Origin: Pseudomonas frederiksbergensis
GTDB taxonomy: Bacteria > Pseudomonadota > Gammaproteobacteria > Pseudomonadales > Pseudomonadaceae
Reading direction: 5' to 3'
NCBI RefSeq assembly: GCF_003732705.1
Contig: NZ_MOBR01000009.1
Span: 649,034 to 713,033 of the forward strand
Length of the DNA: 64,000 nt
The position numbers and the translations under genes are program-made. This document shows positions 24,225 through 37,300 of the stretch, one piece after another. How positions within the stretch are numbered: the stretch's first letter is position 1; each line of letters opens with the position of its first letter. Under the pieces are notes generated by a model. That model had not been told where the DNA came from, did no database searches, and saw only the letters and a program-made list of their open reading frames with translations.

Positions 24225-27200
24225 TTCGCCTCCTGCGCGTCGAAGCGTTGCAGCTCTTGCTTGAGGGTCTGCGAGACCCGGTGCACTTCAGCGGTTTCGA
24301 GCATGTCCCAGTGGCCGCCATTCACCAGTTTCGCCAGGTAGCCGTCGCCGGCACGCCGACGCCAGAAACCGCGCAGCTCATGCAACTGCTGGCGGCTGAA
24401 GCCTTCCCGGGCCTGAATCAGCACCACGCGACCGGCCCGTGGCTCACATTCGTAGCCGGCCATGGCCAGGCGATTGTGGTTGTAGAGGTGGAAATAGCGC
24501 TCAACCTGCGCGTCTTCGATGCCGGGGTACATGCCATTGAAGCGCACCAGTTTGTCGCGGAACTCGGCCATGTCCACGGTGCCGATCTGCTGCCGGAAAC
24601 TCGGGTCATCGGAGCCTTGGGTATCGAGCAGCACCACCGTCACGTGACGATGCCCGGACGCGGTCAGGCGCCGGGCCATTTCATAGGCCACCAGGCCGCC
24701 GAAGGACAGCCCGGTGAGCACCAGCGGTTGTGTCGCCAGCGGTTCGATCAAGCGCAAATAGGCGTCGGCCATGGCTTCGACCGTCGGCTCGGTGGCCTCC
24801 CCCGGATTCAACCCCGGCGACTGCACGCCGTAGACACCCACGGCCTCCGGCAACACTTTGGCCAGGGACAGGTAACAAAACGCGGTGCCGCCCGCCGGGT
24901 GAATGCACACCACATTGCGCCGGCCCGCACCGCGCCGGAATTCGATCAGGTTGCTCTGCACCGCCGCCGGGCTGGCCCCGGCGCGCAACCAGCCGCCCAG
25001 GGCTTCGATGGTCGGGTAACCGAGCACCACGCGCACCGGCACCTCGACGGCGAAGGCCTGGCCGATCTGATGGGCCATTTTGATCGCCGCAATAGACGTC
25101 CCGCCGACATTGAAAAAGTTGTCACGAATGCCAATCTGAGTGGCCAGCAACAAGCCTTTCCAGATCTGGTACAGCGTCAGTTCGATGTGGTCCCGTGGGC
25201 TGCTGAGGTTGACCTGCCGATTGGCCAGGTCTTGATCGGCCAGGCTCGTCAGTGCCACGCGATCGACTTTGCCATTGGCGGTCAGCGGCAGTGTGTCGAG
25301 CCACAGATAAGCGCTGGGCAACACGGCGCTCGGCAGGGTCGTCGCCAAGTGCGCGTGCACCGCCGATTCATCCGGCGTCTCAACCACCGCACAGCACGCT
25401 ACCAGCCGCTGGTTCTGCGCCGTGTCACCAACCATCAGCACCACGGCGGCACGGATGTCGGCGAACGCTTCCAGCCGCGCTTCGATCTCGCCCAGCTCCA
25501 GGCGCACGCCGCGCAATTTGACCTGAAAATCGTTGCGACCGAGGAACTCCAATTGGCCGTCCGGGCGATACCGCGCCAGATCGCCGCTGCGATACAAGCG
25601 GTCACCGGGGACGAACGGGTTGTCGATAAAACGCTCGGCCGTGAGTTGCGCCAGCCCCAGATACCCGCGCGCCACACCGACGCCGCCGATGTGCAGTTGC
25701 CCGGTGACGCCTGCCGGCACGGGCGCATCGCGCTCATCCAATACGTAGAAGCGGTTGTTGGCGATGGGCCGGCCAATCGGCACTTGCAGGGCAGGCACTT
25801 CGGCGCCGGGCTCCAGGGTCCAGACGCTGTTGATTACCGTGGTTTCGGTCGGACCATAGACGTTATGCAAACGGGCATGGGGCAGCCGTTCCTGAAAACA
25901 CCGGGCCAGGGCTGGCGACAGCTCACCGCCGCCGCTGAAGACGTCGGTCAGCTCGGTACACAGGCTGACCTCATCGACCTCAAGAAACAATTGCAGCATC
26001 GCCGGTACAAACACCAACGCCGTGACGCTTTGCTCGCGCACCACGCGGGCCATGTAACCCGGCTCCAAATGGCCACCGGGACGCGCCACCACCAAGCGCC
26101 CGCCCGTGGCCAGCGGCCAGAAGGTCTCCCACGCCGAGGCGTCGAAACCGAAGGGAATCTTGTGCAGCATCACCCCCGTTTCGCCGCACACCTGCGAACA
26201 CCACAACAGCAGATTGCTCAAGCCACGGTGGGCGACCATCGCGCCTTTGGGCAACCCGGTGGTGCCCGAGGTGTAAATCACATAGGCGAGGTGATCCGCC
26301 GTCACCCCCACGCTGCGCGGGTCGGGATTGTCGGGCGACAGCCCGGCCCAACTCGCGGCATCAGCCTTGAGGTCGAGCACTGGCGCTTCCCAGGTTGAAC
26401 CTTGCTGCGCCTGGCGCAGTATCGAGTGCGCCGGGCCAAGGGTCAGCAGCACCGCCGGGGTGCTGTCGCTGAGCATGTGGCTCAGGCGTCCGACCGGGTA
26501 ATTGGGGTCCAGCGGCACATACGCGCCGCCGGCCTTGAGCACCGCCAGCAGCGCCACCGGCAGTTCCAGCGAGCGCTCGACGCACACCGCCACGCGCACG
26601 TCCGGGCCGACACCGAGGCTGCGCAAATACGCCGCCAGACGATTGGCCCGGGCATTCAATTCGGCGTAACTCAGGATTTCGGATTCGAACACCACCGCAC
26701 AGGCCTGCGGATCGCGCGCGACCTGCGCTTCGATCAAGCGGTGCACGCAATCGGCCGGTTGTGCCAGCGGCGCGGAGCGGTTCCAGTCCACCAGGATTTG
26801 TTCGCGCTCGGCCTCGGCCATCAGCGACAAAGCGCCAATCGGCTGCTTGGGGTCCAGGGCAATCTGTTCGAGCAACTGCCGGTAATGACCGCTCAGGCGC
26901 TCAATGGTCGTCACGTCGAACAGGTCGGTGTTGTATTCCACCAACAGGTTCAGGCGCCCTTCCCGTTCGACCCATTCAAATGCCAGGTCGAACTTCGACG
27001 TGGCGCTGCTGGTGCCATAGGTGGACAGGCTCAAACCCGGCATTTGCACAGCACCACCGGGGGTGTTCTGCAACACCAGCATCACTTGGAACAGCGGCGA
27101 ATGACCGGTATCGCGTTGTGGGTTGACCGCCTCGACCACCCGGTCGAACGGCACGTCCTGATGGGCGTGGACATCGAGCATTTGCCCGCGCACGTCACGC

Positions 27201-28333
27201 AGCAGTTCGGCGAAGGTGTGCTGCGGATCCAGACGTTGGCGGATCACCAGCGTGTTGACGAAGTGACCAATCAGCGGCTCGATTTCCGGACTGCTGCGGT
27301 TGGCGAACGGCGTGCCGATGCACAGGTCCTGTTGGCCGCTGTAGCGCCACATCAGCACCGCCAGCGCGCCCATCAACACATTGAACAAGGTGCCTTGGGT
27401 TTGTCGGGCCAACCCATTGAGTTCTCGCAGCGTGTTGCCGTCCAGGGATGAGCTGAACGTGGCGCCGGCGTAACGCTGCACCAACGGCCGTGGCCGGTCG
27501 CCGGGCAGAGTGGACAGCGACGGCGCATCGGCCAGGGTACGCCGCCAGTAATCGAGTTGCGCGGTCAACGCATCACCGCCCAGACGTTGCTGCTGCCAGC
27601 AGGCATAGTCGGCGTATTGCACCGGCAATGGCGCCAGGCTCGACGGCTCGCCCCGCTGATAATCCCCATACAGGGTCGCGACTTCGTGCAGGATCACGCC
27701 CATCGACCAGCCGTCAGCGATGATGTGGTGCACGCTGTACAGCCACAAATATTCGTCGTCGGCCAGGCGCAACAACGAGGCCCGCAGCAATGGACCGGTG
27801 GCCAGGTTGAACGGCGCCCGTGCATCGTGATCGACTGCCGCCTGGACCTGCTGCTCGCGCTCGGCGGCTGGCGAATCCCGTAGATCGGTTACAGCCAGTG
27901 CAAGCGCCATCGCCGGGTGCACCACCTGACGCGGTTCGCCATCGACGCTGCAAAACGTCGTGCGCAGGATTTCGTGGCGCTGGATCAGTTCGTTCAGCGC
28001 CTTTTCCAGCAGCGGCACCTCCAGCGACCCCTTGAGGGTCACCTCCGAGGGCACGTTGTAGAACGCGTTGCCCGGTTCCAGTTGATCGAGAAACCACAGT
28101 TGCCGCTGGGAAAACGACAGCGGCCAATTCGCTTCGCCAGCCGCCCGCAACGGAATCGCCGCCGCGTCCTGGCCACCGAGCAACGCAATCAGCTCAACCT
28201 TGTGGCGCTTGAGCGCCTGCATCATGTCTTGCGTCAGAAAGCCACGGGGCGCCTTGCAGCGCAGTTTGTCGCCGTCCACTTCGAGGACCACGGCGTGACG
28301 AGCGAACAGCTCCAGCAATTGATAGGCGTTCAT
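24221..28333 (-). CDS. NRPS: docking domain-C-A-PCP-TE
   Basis: 1370 aa. Residues 1-55 match a TubC-type N-terminal docking domain (LLELFARHAVVLEVDGDKL pattern), so it receives a chain from the preceding protein. Then C 68-500 (HHIIADGWS), A 520-1010 (YTSGTTGLPKG), PCP Ser near 1078 (NVGGTSIAAIK) and TE 1130-1360 (CIHPAGGTAF; LSFGGLVAYE with the nucleophile Ser near 1213). Hand-read A code D-A-W-V-F-G-V-V-I; I cannot assign it beyond hydrophobic. Start and stop both overlap the neighbours by 4 nt (ATGA). A terminal-type TE in the middle of a three-gene set implies either two separate products/assembly lines or an in-trans/editing role for this TE. Confidence 0.93.
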   Translation of the reverse strand: MNAYQLLELFARHAVVLEVDGDKLRCKAPRGFLTQDMMQALKRHKVELIALLGGQDAAAIPLRAAGEANWPLSFSQRQLWFLDQLEPGNAFYNVPSEVTLKGSLEVPLLEKALNELIQRHEILRTTFCSVDGEPRQVVHPAMALALAVTDLRDSPAAEREQQVQAAVDHDARAPFNLATGPLLRASLLRLADDEYLWLYSVHHIIADGWSMGVILHEVATLYGDYQRGEPSSLAPLPVQYADYACWQQQRLGGDALTAQLDYWRRTLADAPSLSTLPGDRPRPLVQRYAGATFSSSLDGNTLRELNGLARQTQGTLFNVLMGALAVLMWRYSGQQDLCIGTPFANRSSPEIEPLIGHFVNTLVIRQRLDPQHTFAELLRDVRGQMLDVHAHQDVPFDRVVEAVNPQRDTGHSPLFQVMLVLQNTPGGAVQMPGLSLSTYGTSSATSKFDLAFEWVEREGRLNLLVEYNTDLFDVTTIERLSGHYRQLLEQIALDPKQPIGALSLMAEAEREQILVDWNRSAPLAQPADCVHRLIEAQVARDPQACAVVFESEILSYAELNARANRLAAYLRSLGVGPDVRVAVCVERSLELPVALLAVLKAGGAYVPLDPNYPVGRLSHMLSDSTPAVLLTLGPAHSILRQAQQGSTWEAPVLDLKADAASWAGLSPDNPDPRSVGVTADHLAYVIYTSGTTGLPKGAMVAHRGLSNLLLWCSQVCGETGVMLHKIPFGFDASAWETFWPLATGGRLVVARPGGHLEPGYMARVVREQSVTALVFVPAMLQLFLEVDEVSLCTELTDVFSGGGELSPALARCFQERLPHARLHNVYGPTETTVINSVWTLEPGAEVPALQVPIGRPIANNRFYVLDERDAPVPAGVTGQLHIGGVGVARGYLGLAQLTAERFIDNPFVPGDRLYRSGDLARYRPDGQLEFLGRNDFQVKLRGVRLELGEIEARLEAFADIRAAVVLMVGDTAQNQRLVACCAVVETPDESAVHAHLATTLPSAVLPSAYLWLDTLPLTANGKVDRVALTSLADQDLANRQVNLSSPRDHIELTLYQIWKGLLLATQIGIRDNFFNVGGTSIAAIKMAHQIGQAFAVEVPVRVVLGYPTIEALGGWLRAGASPAAVQSNLIEFRRGAGRRNVVCIHPAGGTAFCYLSLAKVLPEAVGVYGVQSPGLNPGEATEPTVEAMADAYLRLIEPLATQPLVLTGLSFGGLVAYEMARRLTASGHRHVTVVLLDTQGSDDPSFRQQIGTVDMAEFRDKLVRFNGMYPGIEDAQVERYFHLYNHNRLAMAGYECEPRAGRVVLIQAREGFSRQQLHELRGFWRRRAGDGYLAKLVNGGHWDMLETAEVHRVSQTLKQELQRFDAQEAK

Positions 28334-31300
28334 ACTTCAAATTCCTCCATGTCGCTGTCGTCACTGGGCTCGTCAGGGGCAAAGGCCTCGACCTGAGAAC
28401 GGTGTTGTTCATCCGTGGTGCGCAGGCCACCGACCATCGAGTAGATCAACTGGTGGCTAGGCCCCAGGTCGAACAGCGCCGGCAATTGCGCCTCCTCAAT
28501 CGAACCGACGCCACACAGGCCAAGGCCGTGCTCGACGGCGGTCATGGTCAGCAATTGCGCCATGGCGCCGCTTTCGATGTGGCAGAAGTCGCGACTGCGT
28601 TCGCCGTACAGCGGGCGGATCGCGGCCATGTCGGCGATGAAAAACAGCGAGAACGCGGCGTTCTCGTACACCGGGCGGTTGACGAAATAGTCGTAGGTAT
28701 CCGGGTCGAGCACCCCGCTGTCGAGGGCCAGCAACCGATGCTGGCGCGGGTCGTAGTAATACGCGCCACCGGGCACGCCAAGCACCCGCTCCGGTTTGAC
28801 GTACAGGTACGCCTGGATTGGGTACAACCCGCCCGCCGACGGGAACTGGTATTTCACTTCACCGTCGAGTTGGCCCTGGGTGAGCACCGCCAACAGCTCG
28901 GCAAATGCCTGGGTTTGAATCGGTTGCGCGCCGTACTGACGCACCGAGCGCAAATCGCTGAAACGCCGGGCGAACGCCGATCCCTGCGGCAGTGTCAGCG
29001 CCACCTCCGGCAACGCCCGGTCAAAGCTGCGACGGCCGCGCTGATCAGCCTTGAACTGCGCACGCTGTTGCGGATCTTCGATGACCTCTTCAGGGCTGCT
29101 CGCGCGCTGTTGTGCGTTGCTGACCAGTGCCTGGCGCGCCAGGCTTTGGCGATACATGCCGATCAAATGCAGCAAGGTCGGCTGCGCCAACAGTTGCGCG
29201 ACGTGGGGACGGAACCGCAGTTCGCTGGACAGTGCGTTGCTGATCCGCACGATGTCGATCGACGTTGCGCCGAGGTTCAACAGGTTGGCATTGCCGGCGA
29301 TGGCATCGCGCTTGAGCACGCCCTGCACGATCTCCACCAACCGATGTTCCTGTGGCCCATCGACTTCCAGCGCCGGGCCGGACTCCTGTTCCAGGGACGG
29401 TTCCGGCAAGCGTTTCTTGTCGACCTTGCCGTTGGACGACAGCGGCCAGGCCTCCACGAAAGTGAACGACGACGGCACCATGTACGCCGGCAGTTTGTCC
29501 GCCAGGTACTGGGCGAAGTCGCTGGCCTGCAACGCCGGATCAGCCTTGAGCACATACCCGGCCAGACGTTTTTCCCCCAGCGTGCTGCCGAGGATTTGCA
29601 CCACAGCCCCTTGCACGCCGGGATGGCGATTGAGCGCGGCTTCGATCTCGCCCAACTCGATGCGATAACCCTGGACCTTGACCTGATTGTCTTCGCGGCC
29701 GAGGAACTCGATGTTGCCATCCGGTAGCAAACGCCCGAGGTCGCCGGTGCGGTACAGGCGTTCACCGGTCAACGGGTGCGGGAAGAAACTGCCCGCGCTG
29801 AGTTTTTCATCGCGCCAGTAACCCTGGGCCAAGCCGATACCGCCGATGTACAACTGCCCCGCGACCCAGGTCGGGCGCACTTGCAGCGCTTCGTCCAGTA
29901 CGTAGAAGCGCTGGTGATCGAGGGCCTTGCCGTACGGGATGCTGCGCCACGCCGGATCGACGTGCTGCACCGGATAACAGATCGACCAGATCGAGGCTTC
30001 GGTGGCCCCGCCGAGGCTGAACAGTTGCGCCGAGGGCTGCAACGCCCACAGCCGTTGCGGCAGGGTCAGGGGAATCCAGTCGCCGGACAGCATCGCCACC
30101 CGCAGGCTGGCCGGCAGCGCACCGCCCTCACCCTCCACGTACTCAAGCAACATGCCGAGCAACGCCGGCACCGAGTTCCACAGGCTCACTTGATGGCGTT
30201 CGATCAAGTCCCGCCAATGCGCCGGGTCCAGGGCCAGTTGCGGTTCAAGGACCACCACTGCCGCACCCACCGCCAGGGTGCCGAAGAAGTCATAGACCGA
30301 CAGGTCGAAACTCAGGGACGAGATCGCCAACACCCGGTCCGTCGGGCCGACAGCAAAGCGCCGGTTGATGTCGAGCAAGGTGTTGACCGCGCCGCGATGG
30401 TCGATCACCACGCCTTTTGGTTGGCCGGTGGAGCCGGAGGTGTAGATCACGTAGGCCAGATCGGTGGGCGCAACGTGCACCGGTTGCAAGATTGCTTGCG
30501 CAGTCGTGACGTCGTCAGTCACGGCCATGACACTGACTTGCGCCGGCCACTCGATGATGCCGAGCAGCGCCGGTTGAGTCAGCACCAGACTCACTTCGGC
30601 CCGTTCGAGAATATGCCGCACCCGTTCCGCCGGCAGCGTCGGGTCAATCGGCAGATAAGCGCCACCGGCATACAGAATCGCCAGGCTCGCCACCACTTGT
30701 TCCCAGCCGCGTTCCATCATCACCGCGACCAGCCGATTAGGCACCACGCCCCGGGCCTGAATCCGGGCGCCGAGGTGCTGTGCTTCAACCCGCAGTTGCG
30801 CGTAGGTGAGTTGCCGCTGCGCAGCGATCACCGCGACAGCATTGGGTGTGGTGAGGGCCTGACGCTCGAATAACTCGTGCATCAACGGCAACGCGTCGTG
30901 GTGATCGAGCGGTGCCGGCAGACGCGCCAACGGCAGCAGTTGCGGTGTGCTGGCGCCCCAGGCTTGCGGTTCCAGAAGACGATCCAGCAGCGCGTTATAG
31001 GCGACGAACATCGCCTCGATCATGCCTTGCGGGAACAACTCGTCGATGCTGTCCCAGTTGAACAGCAAGCGCCCTTCCAGCTCCAGCAAGGTGTGGTCGA
31101 GCCACACTTGCGGGGTCTGGGTAATGCTGTGCATGTGTTTGGCGTTCAGCGCATCCGCGAGGTTGAATTCGGCCAGTTCCGGTGCCGCTTCCGACAACGT
31201 GCTGTTGAACACAATCGGCATCGCCGTCTGCTGCACGCCCCGGGCCTGGGACAATTCCCGCAGCACCCGCACGCCGCTGACCACCGAGTGATCGATGTCT

Positions 31301-34300
31301 TGCCACAACTGCGCCTGCAACGCCCGGGCCTTGTCAGTGAAACTCATGGCCCCGGCAATGCTGACTTCCAGCAGCACCAGGGAGGTGAAGTCGCCGATGA
31401 TTTCATCGACGTCCGGGTGCAACGGCAAACGGTTGAACAACGGCAGACTCAGGGTGAAGCGAGGCTGGCGACTCCACAGCGCCAGCACTTCGCTGAACGC
31501 GGTCAAGAGCATCACCGACGGCGTGACCGCAAACTGTTTGGCCACGGCTTTAAGCTGCGTCCATTGCGCCGCCGGCATGTCACGGTCGCGGCGGGTGAAG
31601 TGCGGGTTGGCAATGCTGTCCGGCTGGCGCACCAGCGGTAAATCCGGCGCCGGTGCCAAGGTAGTGACGCGTTCGCGCCAATAGCTCAGCGCCTGTTCGT
31701 AGCGCGTGCCGCTGCGCAGTTGGTGTTCGGCCAACACGTAATCGCGAAAGGTCAGGCCCGGCTCCGGCAGGACCAGGCTCGGCTCGACGTAGAACGCCAT
31801 CAACTCGCGAGCGAGAATCTGCGTACTCGCCGCATCGACGATCAGTGCATCCAGGCTGATGTGCAAATGGCTGATGCCGTCACCGAGCAACGACAAACTG
31901 AACTCGAACAGCGGCCAGCGACTGGCGTCCAGCACTTGGTGCGACTGGCGCTCGCGGGTGGCTTCAAGGGTCTGTTGCGCGACCTCGGCAGGCAAACCGC
32001 GCAAATCGCTGCGGGGCATGCAGTAGGTCGGCACTTGTTCCAACACTTGCTGCGTACCGTCACTGTGGAACACCACGCGCAGCATGTCGTGACGCTGGAT
32101 CATGCGGTTCAGCGCCTGCTCGAAGCGCGGGGCGTCGAAGTCGGGAATGCGCAGTTCTTCGTAGCCGTGGGCACTGACGCCGCCGAGGCTGACCGTGGCT
32201 TCACGACCAAACCAATACGCTTGCTGGATATCGGTCAGGGGAAACGGCTCATGCCGCGCATCGCGATCCGCCTCGATCTCAAGGAAGGCCGGCTCGATCC
32301 GCGTGTCAGCGTTGCGCCCTGCCTGCACCTGGGCCGCCAAATCCATCAGCATTGGGGTCTTGAACAGACTGCTCAGGGACAACTGCGCGCCCATGCGCTG
32401 GTTGATCGCGTAGATCATCCGTGTCGCCAACAGCGAGTGCCCACCGAGTTCGAAGAAGTTGTCGTGAATCCCGACCCGCTCGCACTTGAGCACCTCGGCC
32501 CAGATCTCGGCCATCTGCCGTTCGGTGTCATCCCGAGGCGCGACGTAAGTGGCCCCGGCGCTGCGTTCCGGCGCGGGCAGCGCCTGACGGTCGAGCTTGC
32601 CATTGCGGGTCAACGGCAACTGCGGCATCGACACCCACGCGGTTGGAATCATGTGTTCCGGCAGGTGCCGTTGTAGCTCCGCACGCAGGGTTTCGCTGGA
32701 GGCCGGGCCGACCACATAAGCCACCAGGCGCTTGTCGCCCGTCACGTCTTCACGCAGCAACACCACGGCTTCCTGCACGCCGGGCTGCTGTTGCAGCAGG
32801 CTATCGATCTCACCGAGTTCAACCCGGAAACCGCGCAGTTTGACTTGTTGGTCGATGCGTCCCAGGTACTGCACGTTGCCGTCGGCCTGAAACTTCGCCA
32901 GGTCACCGCTGCGGTACATGCGCGCGCCCGGTTTGGCGCTGAACGGGTCCGGCACGAAGCGTTCGGCGGTCAGGTCCGGACGGTTCAGGTAACCCCGGGC
33001 CAGGCACGCGCCGGCGATGTACAACTCACCCGCCACGCCGATGGGCACCGGGTTCATGTCGATGTCCAGCACATACAGCCGCGCGTTGGCGATCGGTCTG
33101 CCAATCGGCGGCGCGTCCGGCCAGTGATCGGCATCGCTGCACGCAAGGCTGAACTGGCTGACCACATGGGTTTCGGTCGGGCCGTACTGGTTGTGCAATT
33201 GCGCGGCGCCGAGGCCGCGCACAAAGCCGCGCAGTTCATCGTTGATTTGCAGGGCTTCACCCGCCGTGACGATCTCGCAGCCTCCGGCCGGCATCGGCGC
33301 GTCGGACTCGGTCAGGCCGGCGAGTTGCTGCAACACGGCAAACGGCAGGAATGCCCGCTGCACGCCTTCAGCCACCAGGGTCGGACGCAGGGCGGCGAGG
33401 TCCTTGCGGCTGTCTTCGCTCATCAGCAACAGGCTCGCGCCCTGGCACAAAGTGCTGCAGATTTCCTGGAACGACACGTCGAAATTCAGCGAGGCAAATT
33501 GCAACACTCGGCGTGGCGTCGTCGGGTTATCGAGTTGCCAGGCGATCAGGTTATCCAGGGCGCGGCGGCTGTGGGCCACGCCTTTTGGTCGTCCGGTGGA
33601 ACCGGAGGTGTAGAGCACGTAGCCCAGATTTTCAGGGCTGACGCTTACGTGCGGATCGGTGTCCGGACAGTGCGCCCAACGCTGTGCGTCGGTGTCCAGG
33701 CAGCAGCGCATCAAGTCACTGGGGGCCACATCGCGTAATGCCGACTGAGTCAGCAACAATCTCGGCGCCGCGTCGCTGAACATGAAGGCCAGACGCTCGC
33801 TCGGGTACGCCGGGTCGAACGGCACATACGCCGCGCCAGCCTTGAGGATCGCCAGCAGACCGACGACCATCTGCGCCGAACGTTCCAGGCACAACCCCAC
33901 TCGATGCTCGGGACGTACGCCTTGTTCGATCAGGTAATGCGCAAGTCGATTGGCGGCCTGATTCAGTTCGCCATAGTTCAGTTGCTGGCCATCGGCGAGC
34001 AACGCCACCGCCTCAGGCGTGCGCCGGGCCACGGCTTCAAACCGCGCCACGCAACCGGGCATGGCCGATGTGTCGCGCTCGGTGCGGTTCCAGTCGTGGA
34101 CGATCTGTTGATGCTGTTGCGCGCTGAGCAGATCGACCGTCGTCAACGGCTGCTCAGGGTGCTCGACCATCTGCGTCAGCACCCGGCGCAGGTACTCGCC
34201 GAACTGCGCCACCGTGCCCGGCTCGAACAGGCCCGAGGCATATTCCAGGCCACCGACAATCTGCCCGTCACGCTCGTGAAGCGCCAGTTGCAGATCGAAT

Positions 34301-37300
34301 TTGGCCACGTGATGGCTGCTCTCGATCGGGCTGACCTCAAGGCCGGACAACAGGAGATCGGAATCCTGATCCTGCTCCCAGGCAAACAGCACCTGGAACA
34401 ACGGACTGTGGGCCAGGCTACGGGGTGGGTTGAGCAATTCCACGACTTGCTCGAACGGCAAGTCCTGATGTTCCTGGGCCTCCAGCGCGACACGCCGTGC
34501 CTGTTGCAGCCACTGCGTCACCGACGGCGACCCCGAGCGAGTCATGCGCAGCGCCAGGGTGTTGACGAAGAACCCGATCAGCCCTTCCAGTTCCTGTTGG
34601 GTGCGGTTGGCGGACGGCACGCCGATCACCACGTCGGCTTGCCCGGACAGGCGCGACAGCACCAGCGACCAGGCCGCCAGCAGGGTCATGAACAGCGTGG
34701 TGCCCTGCTGCATGCACAAGGCTTTCAGCTGCGCGGTCAACGCCGGGTCAAACACCAGCGGCACGAAACCGCCGAGGTAATCCTGCACCGGCGGACGCTT
34801 GTGATCGGCCGGCAGTTCCAGCAACACCGGCGCGCCGCTGAGGGTTTCGCGCCAGTAGCGGCTCTGTTCGGCCAGCACGTCGCCGGTCAGCCACTGCCGT
34901 TGCCACACGGCGTAATCCACGTACTGCACGGGCAGCGGCGGCAGCGGATCGTCGCGATCCTGAATGGCTGCTTCATACAACAGGCCCAACTCACGGGTGA
35001 GCACGCCCATCGACCAGCCATCGGAGACGATGTGGTGCTGAGTCAGCAACAGCACATGATCGTCCACCGCCAGCCGCACCAGGCTGACACGCATCAGCGG
35101 TCCCCGGGTCAGGTCGAAGGGCTTGGCACCTTCTTCATCGATCAATTGCGTGAGACGCGCTTCGGGTTGACCCTCCAGGTCAATCACCGGCAGCTTGATG
35201 AACTGCCAAAGCGCCGCGACCAGTTGCCGCCCTTCCCCTTCAACGGCGATGAACGTGGTGCGCAGCGCTTCATGGCGCGCCACCAGTTGATTGAAGCTGC
35301 GTTCCAGGGCCTCGACCTGCAACGGACCGCGCAAGCGCAGGTTCAACGGCATGTGATACGCCGCGTTGCCACCCTCCATTTGTGCGAGGAACCACAGGCG
35401 CTGCTGGGCAGACGACAACGTTTGCGCGCCCGACCGTTCAACAGCCGCTATCGCCACGCGAGCCTTGTCCTGGTTGAGTTTCAGGCGTTCGGCGAACTGT
35501 TCCAGCACCGGCGCGGCAAACAGCGCCGAAGGTGCCACTTCCAGACCGAGTTGGTGCCGAATCTGAGCCAGCACCCGCATAACCAACAACGAGTGGCCGC
35601 CGAGGGCAAAAAACTGATCCTGTCGCCCGACCCGCCCGACGCCGAGCACGTCGGCCCAAATGGCGGCGAGGGCGATTTCCAGCGGACCTTGCGGCGGCTG
35701 GTAGTCACGCTGATCGAAAGCCTCGGCGCCAGGCACAGGCAACGTGCTGCGATCAAGCTTGCCATTGGCGGTCAGCGGCAGCGTATCCAGACGCACGAAT
35801 GCCGTGGGCACCATGTAATCCGGCAGGCCGACTTGCAGTTGCTCACGCAGCAAACGCGGGCTGAGTGCCGCGTCTTGGCTTTCGCAGTAATAAGCCACCA
35901 GTCGCGATTCGCCGAGGCTGTCCTGGCGCAACAGCACCAGGCTTTCGCGCACCCCGGCGATTGCCGCCAGACGCGCTTCGATCTCCCCCAGTTCCAGGCG
36001 CAGGCCGCGCAACTTGGCCTGGAAGTCATTGCGCCCCAGGAATTCCAGATGGCCGTCAGGCCGATAACGCGCCAGATCGCCGCTGCGATACAGACGCTCG
36101 CCCGCCACGAACGGGTTGTCGATAAACCGTTCGGCGCTCAGTTGCGGCAGGTTCAAGTAACCCCGTGCGACACCGACGCCACCGAGATACAGCTCGCCCG
36201 CGACACCCACGGGAACCGCTGCGCCCAAGGCGTCGAGCAGGTAAATCCGCGTATTGGCCAACGCTCGGCCGATGGGCAACACGCCTTCGGCCACGCTGGC
36301 GGCGTTGAACTCAAAACAGGTGCTGTCGATGCTCGCTTCGGTGACGCCATAGGCCTGGACAATCTGCGTCTGATCGCCACACAGCCTGCGCAGTTGGCGG
36401 GCGCTGTGGGCGGTCCAGATGTCCGAGCCGCAGACCACGGTGCGCATGAACGACAAGTCGTGGCCGGTTTCTTCGACCCAGGCCAGCAACGGATTAAGCA
36501 CTGCCGGCACGAAGTCGGCAAAACCGATGCGTGCTTCGCTCAGCAGGCGATACAGCGCCGGCGGGTCCATCAGTGATTCACGCGGACACAGCACCAAGGT
36601 GCCGCCAAAACCCAGCGCGCGGATAAGGTCGGCACTGAACACGTCGAAGGAAAAACCGGCCATTTGCAGGTGATTGAGGGGACCTCTCAAGGCGTAGAGT
36701 TTTTCCCACGCCGCGCTCACGGCGATCAGGCCACAGTGTTCAACCATCACGCCTTTCGGTGTGCCGGTGGAACCTGAGGTGTAGATCACGTACGCCAGGT
36801 GCCGCGGCGTCAGGCCGACAGCGTGGGGGTCGGGGTTGTGTGGTGACTGCGATGCCCATTGACGGGTGTCGGCAATGTCCAGGACCGTCGAATGCTCAAG
36901 GGCCACAGAGGCCGGGCCGTGGGTCAACACCACGACGGGCGCGCTATCGGCCAGCATGTGCGCCAGCCGCGCCGGTGGATACGCCGGGTCCAGCGGCACA
37001 TACGCGCCGCCGGCCTTGAGCACCGCCAGCACGCCAATCAGCATGTCCAGCGAACGCTCCAGGCACAACCCGACCCGCACGTCCGGCCCGACGCCGAGGC
37101 TGCGCAGGTGATGGGCCAGGCGGTTGGCCTGGGTGTTGAGGTCGCCGTAGCTGAGTTCGTCAGCGTGCAACCGCACGGCGATGGCGTCGGGATTGCGCAG
37201 GGCCTGGGCTTCGAACAAACCGTGTACGGATTGGTTGGCGTCGAACGGCTGCTCGGCGCTGTTCCAGTCGTGCAGCAGACGCTGGCGTTCGGTGTCGCCG

